Assembly (NCBI GenBank): GCA_964412815.1
Contig: CAYPQF010000032.1
Span: 1-64,000, forward strand
Direction: 5' to 3'
DNA: 64,000 nucleotides
From: JAOAFZ01 sp964412815
GTDB lineage: Bacteria; Patescibacteriota; Microgenomatia; UBA1406; GWC2-37-13
The notes beneath the pieces are model-generated. The model saw nothing but the letters and a program-made list of their open reading frames with translations, did no database searches and was not told the DNA's origin. The number at the start of each line of letters is the position of its first letter. The stretch's first letter is position 1. Shown piece by piece: positions 48,500 through 56,678 of this stretch. A program made the translations under genes and the position numbers.

Positions 48500-51019
48500 A
48501 TGCCAATCGATACACGGAATTATGAAGTTAGAACAGGTTTTGTTTTTGACGATCCACTGGCGCAAGCGTATCTGAATGCACCAGTGGTTGCTTTTGATAT
48601 TGAAACGGATACCGACGATTATCACTGGCAGTCAGGGGATAGAGGGCTGGCGTATCCAGCCGACATCACGTTTATCTCACTCTATGCCGAAGGCTTGCCT
48701 GCATTAGTATTAAGAGCCGAATTTGACTGGATCGACTATTCAGCAGAAATTCTTAATTATTCCGCTGCACAGATTGAAGAACATCCGTTTCAACGCCGTC
48801 ATTGGTATTGGTCAGTAGGCAGTAATAATTTCATCAAAAAGTTATTTTCAATGCCAAAGACGTTTGTCGCGCATAATCTCGTCTTCGATGCACGACAGAT
48901 TTATGGTAAATTCGGCATTGAGATGCACCCACAGGCGAAGTTTTGGGATACGCAGGTTATCCAGCTTACGGGCGGTTGGGAACAGCCCGCCGATGATTTT
49001 GACGATGAAGACGACTTTGAAGAAGATGAGGCGCGCACAGGGCGCGACTTGTATGCGTTGACAGCGCAATGGCTCACTCACGAAGATCGTGAGTGGTGGC
49101 AGTTTATGAAAAATCAGCGCAAGTATCTCACGCGCATTTTAGAAGATGAGAAATTTAGAACAAAACGCGGCGCAAGTATCGAAGATGTTGAACGCTATTC
49201 GGCGCTCGACAGCATCATGGCCTATCACCTGTACGTGTGGCAAATGGGTCAGCCGCGTTTTGAAGCGGTTTACGATCCGCAGCGCATGGTCGCTCAAGAC
49301 GATTTAGAAACATTGATTGAGATCGATCTTGAGTACATTAAGTTGTGTGTTGAGATGTCTGCAAAAGGAATGCGTTTAAACATTCCTTATATCTACCAAG
49401 AACGCAATAAATACTTGCAGATGTGGGTTGAGTCGCTGGCTCGTCTCGGTTTAACGCCAGAACAGGGCGACTTGCCGCGTAGTTCAAAGTGGCGTAAAGA
49501 CTACATTCTTGGGCAGATTGAAGAACCGACCGAAGCAGAAGTCGATATGTTTCGTCTTAAGACGAAAAAAGGCGCTTGGTCGTTTGGAAAAATCCCGATG
49601 GCCTTCTATCTCGAGCGCTATCCACAGTTATTCGATTACAAACGGCATGTGGATTTGGAGACCAAGCTTCGCCGTCTTGACGAATTTATGCGCCACGCAG
49701 AGTACGATGGGCGCATCCATTCAGCGATCTCGCGTATCGCAGTCACCGGGCGTAACACATCGTCCAGCCCGAACGTCCAAAACTTAGCGCTTAAGTATAA
49801 ACAAAAGCCTTACGAAGGAATTCCGGAACTGGACATCGGTTTGTTCATTCCAGACGAAGACGACTTAGTTTGGATTTCGTTAGATTGTTCCAATGCCGAA
49901 AACTGGATGGGTGCAATGTACAGCCGCGATAATGTCTTTGCGGCGGCGTGTGCGGCAACTGACTTCCATAAAGTGATGGCACAAGGGTACTTTGCGCAGC
50001 GTTGGGAAGAAGCTAACAGCGACGAACGCGCCCAGATGCGCAATCTAGGGAAAACGATTACGTTTGGCACAGCCTATGGCATGGGCGTCAAGAAGCTGGC
50101 ATGGTCGCTTCGGATCTCAGTTGAAGAAGCGCAGCAGTTCCTTGATAACAAAGATCGGACGTTTCCGCAGGTGGCGCGGGCAAAGAAGGCGTGGAGCGAA
50201 TTCGCAGAACAGTCGGGCTATGCGATTTTGTGGACTGGCCGACGCGTCGGAATGCGTAAGCGCGACGGCAAATATAAAGGTTACACCGCTTGGAATTCAT
50301 TGGCTCAGGGCGGCGTAGGAGAGATGATTGTACGCGGCATGGTGGGCACAAGCGCGATGCTTAGAGATCTTTCAAAATACGATCCGCGCAGCCGCGTTGT
50401 CTCACAGGTACACGATGAAGTTATCATTCAAATCAGCCCAAACAACTATCCATACGTTGTGCAAGATATTATTGAGGTACTGGCGACCGTTGTGCCGGAC
50501 ATCTGGAATGAACGAACAACGCCCGCTTGCCGCTGGTTGTTTGATTTAGACAATGTAACCAATGCTCACAAATGGGGCTTCGTTCCCGGTAAAGATTATT
50601 TACTGCCAATTGACGAATATATCAACCGATGGGGGGTACATAAATATGAGCAGGGGCAGAAAGAATGTCCAATTTGGATTAACGAATATGGCTCAGGCGA
50701 ACAAGCTCTTGCAAGGGAGCTTGGGACGAGCCTACCTGAACCTAAAGACCAGCCAGCGCCGGAAGTTGGTGCGGTGGACTGCCCGCCTTTTGATTGGGCC
50801 ACACTCCGACAAGTCTTAATGGACGCTGTTAGCACGATTAATCCGTTTCCTTACGAAGGACGAATTTTCGATTTTCCGGCGGGTATGGAACTGCGACGGG
50901 CGCTTTGCCATACAGGAAACGATATGTCATATCTTGAAATCATCAAAATCTATGATACTCTAGCTGAAACAATGGATGCTTATAAAAACTGGAAGGAGAA
51001 CGGTGGTGGACGCTGTTGA
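48500..51019 (+). CDS. polA: DNA polymerase, family A, with 3'-5' exonuclease
   Basis: 839 residues. Proofreading exonuclease: AFDIETDTD (Exo I), VAHNLVFDAR (Exo II) and YSALDSI (Exo III, Y-x3-D). Polymerase: motif A DLVWISLDCSNAENWMGA, motif B RNLGKTITFGTAYGMGVK, motif C QVHDEVII. Both active sites look intact. Replicates phage DNA with the primase-helicase. An unusual C-terminal 150-residue extension follows the normal polymerase end (after about residue 690), Pro/Glu-rich then helical. Confidence 0.95.
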   Translation: MPIDTRNYEVRTGFVFDDPLAQAYLNAPVVAFDIETDTDDYHWQSGDRGLAYPADITFISLYAEGLPALVLRAEFDWIDYSAEILNYSAAQIEEHPFQRRHWYWSVGSNNFIKKLFSMPKTFVAHNLVFDARQIYGKFGIEMHPQAKFWDTQVIQLTGGWEQPADDFDDEDDFEEDEARTGRDLYALTAQWLTHEDREWWQFMKNQRKYLTRILEDEKFRTKRGASIEDVERYSALDSIMAYHLYVWQMGQPRFEAVYDPQRMVAQDDLETLIEIDLEYIKLCVEMSAKGMRLNIPYIYQERNKYLQMWVESLARLGLTPEQGDLPRSSKWRKDYILGQIEEPTEAEVDMFRLKTKKGAWSFGKIPMAFYLERYPQLFDYKRHVDLETKLRRLDEFMRHAEYDGRIHSAISRIAVTGRNTSSSPNVQNLALKYKQKPYEGIPELDIGLFIPDEDDLVWISLDCSNAENWMGAMYSRDNVFAAACAATDFHKVMAQGYFAQRWEEANSDERAQMRNLGKTITFGTAYGMGVKKLAWSLRISVEEAQQFLDNKDRTFPQVARAKKAWSEFAEQSGYAILWTGRRVGMRKRDGKYKGYTAWNSLAQGGVGEMIVRGMVGTSAMLRDLSKYDPRSRVVSQVHDEVIIQISPNNYPYVVQDIIEVLATVVPDIWNERTTPACRWLFDLDNVTNAHKWGFVPGKDYLLPIDEYINRWGVHKYEQGQKECPIWINEYGSGEQALARELGTSLPEPKDQPAPEVGAVDCPPFDWATLRQVLMDAVSTINPFPYEGRIFDFPAGMELRRALCHTGNDMSYLEIIKIYDTLAETMDAYKNWKENGGGRC

Positions 51020-51362
51020 TTTTGTCGAGGCCGATGTTTTTGTTGTGCTGGAATGTTCGTCAGTGTATTCGGCGGCTGGCGACGTATTATGTGCGTGTTA
51101 TACAGTCGATGACTGTCTGGAATTTATTCATCGACTGCCCGTTAAGCCCGGTTATATAAACGCTGCTTTAATCGAGACGCATTGCGAACCGACAGACTGG
51201 CAGAAGACAGCCTTTGAAAAACGCGCCGGAACAGATTTGCTGCTGCGGATTGAGCGGCGTTGGGTCTACGATGAAACAAAGCCAGCGCAGACTACCAAAG
51301 GAGTCGATGTGTTTTTAATCATCAAACTCAGACTCATGGACTTGACTTCCGGCGTCGGCTAA
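51006..51362 (+). CDS. Unknown protein
   Basis: 118 residues, most likely from the GTG at 51006, seven bases after AAGGAG and overlapping the polymerase stop. Acidic beginning (DAVDFVEADVFVVLECSSVY) then basic (LLLRIERRWVYDETKPAQTT). Not recognised. Confidence 0.6.
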   Translation: MDAVDFVEADVFVVLECSSVYSAAGDVLCACYTVDDCLEFIHRLPVKPGYINAALIETHCEPTDWQKTAFEKRAGTDLLLRIERRWVYDETKPAQTTKGVDVFLIIKLRLMDLTSGVG

Positions 51363-51436
51363 AATTCACCCTTGCATATTTTAAAAAACCGTTTAGAATT
51401 AAAGGCTAATGAAATGCGTAAGTTAAGGCTTGAAAA

Positions 51437-51670
51437 ATGATTAAAAGATTATCTCTAGGCGAACTTGAAGTTGGAATGATTGTTGATGTCTACAGTTTTG
51501 GCGGCATCAAATTTGAAATGGAAAACGGCGTTGTTCACCGCGTAGGCGGCGCATCGACGGTTATCACAAGCGATACACACTCACTTGCAATTACGCCTAG
51601 CGATGATCAGACGTTCAGCTACATTTTCAGATTCACGGGCAAACGACAGGAAGTAGCCAATGCTACCTAA
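51437..51670 (+). CDS. Small beta-rich protein
   Basis: 77 residues, SH3-like strand order (LEVGMIVDVYSFGGIKFEME). Preceded by a 74-base gap in which a poor TTGCAT-16-TAGAAT pair could be a weak promoter. Confidence 0.6.
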   Translation: MIKRLSLGELEVGMIVDVYSFGGIKFEMENGVVHRVGGASTVITSDTHSLAITPSDDQTFSYIFRFTGKRQEVANAT

Positions 51671-51866
51671 TTTTCATCTGCATCCAACGAATACGACAGT
51701 AGTTGAGCTTGAACAGAAAGTACGCGATCTTCAAGCAGATTTAAACAAAGCTGAAACATATCTTTGGATGGCTTCAATCGCAGTTTCCGCCCACGATCCA
51801 GAACTTTATATGGAACTTTTAAAGTTTCTTAATCGACGTTTAAACATAGTTATTAAGGACGAATAA
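51660..51866 (+). CDS. Small coiled-coil-like protein
   Basis: 68 residues, helical (VVELEQKVRDLQADLNKAET) with heptad spacing. Starts inside the previous gene and ends on the next start (ATGA type). Confidence 0.6.
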   Translation: MLPNFHLHPTNTTVVELEQKVRDLQADLNKAETYLWMASIAVSAHDPELYMELLKFLNRRLNIVIKDE

Positions 51867-52234
51867 TGACGATTAGCGCACCGACTGACGGAACGATTGT
51901 AGCGGCGATGCCTGCTACCTATAACAACGTTCTGTTTGTTATCCAGAGCCGTTTCTCGCGCAAGCTTGGGGAGCGGCTCGAGATTAAGTTTGAAAATGGC
52001 GAGATTATCCCGCTCAACCGTTTTTGTGAGTTACTGAACTATCTAGCGCAGACTGATGGCATTTTAAACTACGTTTATGTCGGCAACGACAAAGTTGCAG
52101 AAGTGCTCCTGAAGCTCGATGTCATTCAATATGCGCTCGATATTTCAACTCGCAAAGCCTACAAAGGTAAAAACTATGCTGACTTCGATGCGTGGTTTGA
52201 CGGCATTTTAATGACAGGGATGAATTTGAAATGA
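51866..52234 (+). CDS. Unknown protein
   Basis: 122 residues with TAATG overlap upstream and ATGA with ThyX. Mixed alpha/beta (YNNVLFVIQSRFSRKLGERL). Coupled to ThyX, possibly nucleotide-related. Confidence 0.6.
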   Translation: MTISAPTDGTIVAAMPATYNNVLFVIQSRFSRKLGERLEIKFENGEIIPLNRFCELLNYLAQTDGILNYVYVGNDKVAEVLLKLDVIQYALDISTRKAYKGKNYADFDAWFDGILMTGMNLK

Positions 52235-52995
52235 ACGTTCTTGAAAACGTTTTAGGACAAAGGTTCTATGTTTCAGGCTATCCTGAAAACGATGATAACT
52301 GTTGGGTCGAACTGTTGGATATTATGCCCAATCCAACAAGCGAAATTCCAGAATCGCCAGATAGCGCAGTTGTTCAGGCCGCACGAGTAAGTTTTAACGG
52401 CGATTCTAAAGGCGACGAGGCAGACAAGAAGCTGCTTTTATACTTATATCGAAATCAGCACATGACTCCGTTTGAGCAAGTGCAGTTTAAGTTTCGCGTC
52501 AGGATGCCTTTGATTGTTGAGCGACAGTGGGTGCGCTATCGTTCGTGGCATTTCAATGCTGAAAGCCGCCGCTATACTGAAGTTGAAGACGATGAGTTCT
52601 ACGTTCCGACAGAATGGCGACTGCAAAGCGCCAGCAACAAACAAGCCAGCGAAGGCGCGCTTAATCCTCACGACGCTGAGTTTTTGCAATACACCCTTGC
52701 GCAAATTATACGTAACGGCGCTGCGGCATATTATAACGCACTCAACATGGGTGTTGCCCGCGAACAGGCGCGGCTGTTCTTGCCCGCTTTCGGACTTTAT
52801 TCGACATGGATTATGACTGTTGATGCGCGAAACTTAATTCATTTCTTGCAAGAACGCATGGACGAACATGCGCAGCATGAGATCCGCATGTACGCTAACT
52901 GCATCTATGAAAACATCTTTAAAGCAGCAATGCCTTGGACGGTTGAAGCAATGGAACGCTATCAATTCAAACTGGTGGACAACGATGCCCCATAA
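52231..52995 (+). CDS. thyX: Flavin-dependent thymidylate synthase
   Basis: 254 residues. ThyX signature RYRSWHFNAES (consensus RHR-x7-S, with the His replaced by Tyr) and the following RRYTEVEDDEFYVP, plus ARLFLPAFGLYSTWIMTVDA near the C-terminus and an N-terminal QAARVSFNGDSKGDEADKKL. It converts dUMP to dTMP using FAD and methylene-tetrahydrofolate, supplying dTTP for replication. Confidence 0.9.
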   Translation: MNVLENVLGQRFYVSGYPENDDNCWVELLDIMPNPTSEIPESPDSAVVQAARVSFNGDSKGDEADKKLLLYLYRNQHMTPFEQVQFKFRVRMPLIVERQWVRYRSWHFNAESRRYTEVEDDEFYVPTEWRLQSASNKQASEGALNPHDAEFLQYTLAQIIRNGAAAYYNALNMGVAREQARLFLPAFGLYSTWIMTVDARNLIHFLQERMDEHAQHEIRMYANCIYENIFKAAMPWTVEAMERYQFKLVDNDAP

Positions 52996-53335
52996 AGTAA
53001 CTGCTCCGTTTGTCTGTTTATTTGATAAAGACGTTGACATTACTTATCGTGAAATTCAGACCGTTGAACGGCAGATTTTCATTAAAAATCGAGGCCCATT
53101 TAAGCTTTACAAAGTATTAAGTATCGTTGAAGAATTAGAAGATACGGACGGCTTCTTTAAGTTTGTTGTTATTCATGACGATAATCTGCGTGAAGCTTTA
53201 GAAGAAATCGGCGTTTGTATGACGAATATTCGCGGCGCTTCCTATAAAGCTTCAGCAGGAAAACGAATTGCATTTGAAAATTTTTTAATGGATCTTACTT
53301 ACGAACCCGACAAAGTGACGGTTGTTGAGAAATGA
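52985..53335 (+). CDS. Unknown protein
   Basis: 116 residues from the ATG at 52985, overlapping the ThyX stop. Strand-helix pattern (VERQIFIKNRGPFKLYKVLS). Overlaps the next start (ATGA). Confidence 0.65.
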   Translation: MPHKVTAPFVCLFDKDVDITYREIQTVERQIFIKNRGPFKLYKVLSIVEELEDTDGFFKFVVIHDDNLREALEEIGVCMTNIRGASYKASAGKRIAFENFLMDLTYEPDKVTVVEK

Positions 53336-53583
53336 AAGTTCCTAATGCAACGCTGCACCTTTTTAGAGACGGCGATAAATGGTCAATTGCGGTTGAAAGC
53401 CGCGACCACGAGTTGCTTAGAGAGCTTATTGTAGCTGCCAAAGCAAATAACGGAGCACTTAATTTTGTGGGCGCGGCGGCTGATGCGTTCTATCTTTATC
53501 GAGCCGTTGTTTTTTCGAACGTTTCTGAAGAAGACTTTGATATTGCTCAATTAAACATTGGAGAGTTTCGTGGGCTACCGTAA
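53332..53583 (+). CDS. Unknown small protein
   Basis: 83 residues (ATLHLFRDGDKWSIAVESRD), with ATGA overlap at the start. Alpha/beta. Not recognised. Confidence 0.65.
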   Translation: MKVPNATLHLFRDGDKWSIAVESRDHELLRELIVAAKANNGALNFVGAAADAFYLYRAVVFSNVSEEDFDIAQLNIGEFRGLP

Positions 53584-53827
53584 AGACATTAAAGACGTAA
53601 TTTTAACGGCGCTGTTTGTAAATGGCGGCATGTCATTTCAAGAGCTTAACGACGAACTTTTTTATGGCTTTGTAGATGAACTACGTTTAAAAGCGGTACT
53701 TGCTCAGATGTCATCTGTTGATAAAACGATTTTTTTATACACACAGGTCGATGCGTTTTATCTGACCACAAACGGTATTAAGCGAGTTTACGAACTCAAA
53801 GATGAAAATAGACTTGCAATTCGTTAA
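53570..53827 (+). CDS. Small winged-helix-like protein
   Basis: 85 residues from the GTG at 53570 with GGAGAG upstream. Winged-helix order: ILTALFVNGGMSFQELNDEL, RLKAVLAQMSSV, then a YTQVDAFYLT wing. Candidate regulator of the resolvase unit that follows. Confidence 0.6.
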   Translation: MGYRKDIKDVILTALFVNGGMSFQELNDELFYGFVDELRLKAVLAQMSSVDKTIFLYTQVDAFYLTTNGIKRVYELKDENRLAIR

Positions 53828-53841
53828 TTTTGTGGTATACT
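53814..53841 (+). promoter_or_regulatory. Rightward promoter for the resolvase unit
   Basis: TTGCAA (53814-53819), 16-base spacer, TATACT (53836-53841). The -35 overlaps the end of the 53570 gene. Confidence 0.5.
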
Positions 53842-53874
53842 AAAGAGAGTTAATTCTCAATAGAAAACCAACTT

Positions 53875-54417
53875 ATGATCCAACCAAGCAATCCGCTGAT
53901 TTTTTCGTTTCGTTTTCGCCCGCCCGCATTGAAAAATGACAGGGAGTTAATCGAAACAAAAGAGGGCGAGAAAAAACTGATTAAATCGCCGCGAGTTGTC
54001 CACTATATTGAATATGTTAAAACAGCTATTCGAGCGCAGTTGAATGAGCGTTTCGGTGGCGCTTGGGAACTGATACAAGATGAAGTCGCTTGTTATGCGT
54101 TAATAAGTTGTAAATACGCCAGTCAGTTCCCATCTTTTGACGTAGACAATATGTGGACAACGGTTCAGGAATGCTTGCAAGGGACGGTTATTGAAGATGA
54201 TAATCAAATTATGTATTTTACTCCTGTTCGGCTTCGTGTGGCTTCTGAGAAATCGGAAGGCGTTGAACTGTTTGTTTGGTCAACCAGAGGATTTTATATC
54301 AAAGAACAGATTGAATTCTTTAAGTTCCTCGCACCGTATGATGCAGGAAGAATTGAACGCTTGGAACAAACGGAGAACGTATCGCTAATTCGTCCGACTA
54401 CTTTTGAGGGATTTTAA
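53875..54417 (+). CDS. RusA-like Holliday junction resolvase
   Basis: 180 residues. The conserved acidic core FPSFDVDNMWTTVQECLQG followed by VIEDDNQIM matches RusA (D-x-DN-x-x-K..., DD). The usual Lys after DN is Thr here. Dimeric nuclease that cleaves four-way junctions before packaging. Coupled to the phosphoesterase gene. Confidence 0.8.
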   Translation: MIQPSNPLIFSFRFRPPALKNDRELIETKEGEKKLIKSPRVVHYIEYVKTAIRAQLNERFGGAWELIQDEVACYALISCKYASQFPSFDVDNMWTTVQECLQGTVIEDDNQIMYFTPVRLRVASEKSEGVELFVWSTRGFYIKEQIEFFKFLAPYDAGRIERLEQTENVSLIRPTTFEGF

Positions 54418-55358
54418 TGGGCTGGCAGCACATCACAAATCAAAACCGAGATCGTCTTCTGGCGCTTTATGCGGATAAACTTAACCCCGACCGCATGAAG
54501 ATTTTAACATCAGAAGCGTCTCTATATGGGATGCAGATCACGTCGCTTATTCGGCGCTTACAAGAACACAATCAAACGAAGATTATCGACGTTTCAAAAG
54601 ATGAGCGCCGCGTTTATAACGGTCATCTGCGTGTCGAAACTGACGATGCGATTATTATCTCCGATATGGAAATCTGCGACGAACATCGAGAGTTGATGGC
54701 GCTGGTAGCGGAAGTCGGAGAAGTCTACGGCGTTAAAAAGCTGTTCTGGGGCGGCGATATGCTAAAACAGGATAACCCCGGCATTGCTTCGCACACATCG
54801 CATTTAGTATGGGAAGTCCAAGAACCGACTTTTGAAGAAAACATAGAGCGCTGGAAAACCTATCTGAGGCGCTATAACCAAGTTTTTGACGACCAGTATA
54901 TCATGCCGGGAAATCACGATGTTCATATGTCATGGAAGACAGGCGGCGCGATGTGGTATGGGATGCTGGTATCGGAGATGCCAAAAATCACCGTGTCGCG
55001 CTACCCGTACATGAACATCAAGACGCGTCGAAAACTGATCCGGCTGACGCATCAAAGAGACGCTTCTTACAACATGATCGGTCTTGGTAATACCTTAATT
55101 AATAGTAAATCGATCAAGTCTGATATTATCATGGCGCACTCACACGTGTCGCAGGTGGGCTTCTCCGCCGACGGACAGCACCGTATCATTTCGCTCCCGT
55201 GTATGCGCGATCCGCTGCGAACACAGTATAAGCAGTTGATCGATACCAAGCATGGCGAATGGAACTTAGGCTTCTTTTTAATGCTCGATAGTTATTATTA
55301 CCCGCTTGATTTTTATGAGACGAACTGGGATCGTGTTCTGTCTGGAAAACTTGGATAA
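54417..55358 (+). CDS. Calcineurin-like metallophosphoesterase
   Basis: 313 residues, TAATG overlap with the resolvase. Winged-helix-like N-terminus (RMKILTSEASLYGMQITSLI), then metal motifs: IIISDMEICDEH (usually D-x-H), FWGGDML, MPGNHDVH and MAHSHVS. The first motif has Met in place of the His. Family members are nucleases or phosphatases; next to RusA a DNA-processing role is likely. Last gene before the terminator. Confidence 0.75.
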   Translation: MGWQHITNQNRDRLLALYADKLNPDRMKILTSEASLYGMQITSLIRRLQEHNQTKIIDVSKDERRVYNGHLRVETDDAIIISDMEICDEHRELMALVAEVGEVYGVKKLFWGGDMLKQDNPGIASHTSHLVWEVQEPTFEENIERWKTYLRRYNQVFDDQYIMPGNHDVHMSWKTGGAMWYGMLVSEMPKITVSRYPYMNIKTRRKLIRLTHQRDASYNMIGLGNTLINSKSIKSDIIMAHSHVSQVGFSADGQHRIISLPCMRDPLRTQYKQLIDTKHGEWNLGFFLMLDSYYYPLDFYETNWDRVLSGKLG

Positions 55359-55359
55359 C

Positions 55360-55389
55360 AAAAAAGCCACTCAACTGAGTGGCTTTTTT
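55360..55389. terminator. Bidirectional terminator between convergent units
   Basis: GCCACTCA-AC-TGAGTGGC, preceded by six A and followed by six T, so it works for both the rightward replication unit and the leftward tail unit. Confidence 0.9.
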
Positions 55390-55391
55390 GT

Positions 55392-56675
55392 TTAAACTTC
55401 TTCCCAAGATATTAAGTTAATCATAACTCTGTTTCCGGCAGCAGGAGCGCCTGAACCGGGATTGTATTGAAAAATGCAGAAGCCAACCTGATCCTGACCT
55501 TCGATGTTGTAATCTCCGAACCACCATTCAGTTGACCAGAAGATCCCGTCTGGACTCCACGCGGCAAACAGGTCGTTGCCGCTGTTAATTGTTCGCAGTC
55601 TGAGCCAAATCCGGTTGCTGCCTTTAAAAGCTTTTGGTGAGGCAAACGATGTGAATGTGCTGGAGTCGCCCCAAACGGCTTCACCGAACTGAGCCGGGAC
55701 GCCGTTAGTGATCGATGATTGTCGAACCGCTGAAACATGGATCGGTTCAATATCGTTGCTATCTTTGATAAAGATTCCGAATCCGATACCTTCGTCATCG
55801 GATTCACTTGAAAATTCAAGCAGCGCGTAAATTGTATAATTGGCGGTCAGCGGACGTGTCTTTGCCAGTCCGATTAGCTGATTGCCGTCGGTATCGTCGG
55901 TGACAAACGAAATATGATGAAAATCGTTTGTACCGTCATACGAGAAAGCTGGCGTAAGACCGCTTGAATCGACTTCTGTCCAACCGCTCACTTCGGGCGG
56001 GACAATTTCTCGATAAGCTCTATCGTAGCTGTTTGAGTTTGGAATGTCTCGCCATTCCATCCCATAGGTCGTATCAGCTAAATTTACCGCTAAAAACTGA
56101 CCATCTGATCCAAGACCAAGAAGGTTGTAGGTAGCAACTCCCCCGCCTACAATCAAATCTCCTACATTGGCGGCCTCAGGCACTCCGCCCCCACCGCCAC
56201 CCCCAGTTTCAATCCACACCGCCGCGCCTACAGTTGCATCTGTGCAGACATAAAACACTTCAGCGGCAGTATCCAACCAAAATGACCCAATTGAATAGCC
56301 GTCACCAGAATCATTGTTAACGGTCGGCCCATTTGTCGCCGTTAAATTATCTTTCACTGAAGTCAGGTCGCCTGTTGCATTTTCAACATTCAGGCGACCT
56401 GTCTCCAAAGCCGATAGGTCAAAAGCGTTTGCCAGATTGACATTTGACGTTTTAAGGATGTATTCGGCATCGTCCGGCGCAGCGCCCGTGATCAGACCGC
56501 CTGTGCCGACCGCATAGATTGTTCCAGATTCATCGATCAGCTTTATGAAGTTATCTGGATCGGTGTCGTCAATGAACAGCCGAACTTTGCCCGTAGGCGC
56601 GTTTGAAGGCGTTCCTGCCTGTCGTTCAAGCGTAATCGAAGGGATGTTGGCGCTGTCGCCGCTAATAAAAGCCAT
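55392..56675 (-). CDS. Tail fibre-like protein with lectin-type C-terminal domain
   Basis: 427 residues. N-terminal shaft-like region (GKVRLFIDDTDPDNFIKLID), a run of seven Gly near residue 160 as hinge, and a C-terminal concanavalin-like domain (NRIWLRLRTINSGNDLFAAW, SPDGIFW). Probably the distal receptor-binding fibre; last gene of the leftward late unit. Confidence 0.65.
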   Translation of the reverse strand: MAFISGDSANIPSITLERQAGTPSNAPTGKVRLFIDDTDPDNFIKLIDESGTIYAVGTGGLITGAAPDDAEYILKTSNVNLANAFDLSALETGRLNVENATGDLTSVKDNLTATNGPTVNNDSGDGYSIGSFWLDTAAEVFYVCTDATVGAAVWIETGGGGGGGVPEAANVGDLIVGGGVATYNLLGLGSDGQFLAVNLADTTYGMEWRDIPNSNSYDRAYREIVPPEVSGWTEVDSSGLTPAFSYDGTNDFHHISFVTDDTDGNQLIGLAKTRPLTANYTIYALLEFSSESDDEGIGFGIFIKDSNDIEPIHVSAVRQSSITNGVPAQFGEAVWGDSSTFTSFASPKAFKGSNRIWLRLRTINSGNDLFAAWSPDGIFWSTEWWFGDYNIEGQDQVGFCIFQYNPGSGAPAAGNRVMINLISWEEV

Positions 56676-56678
56676 AAC

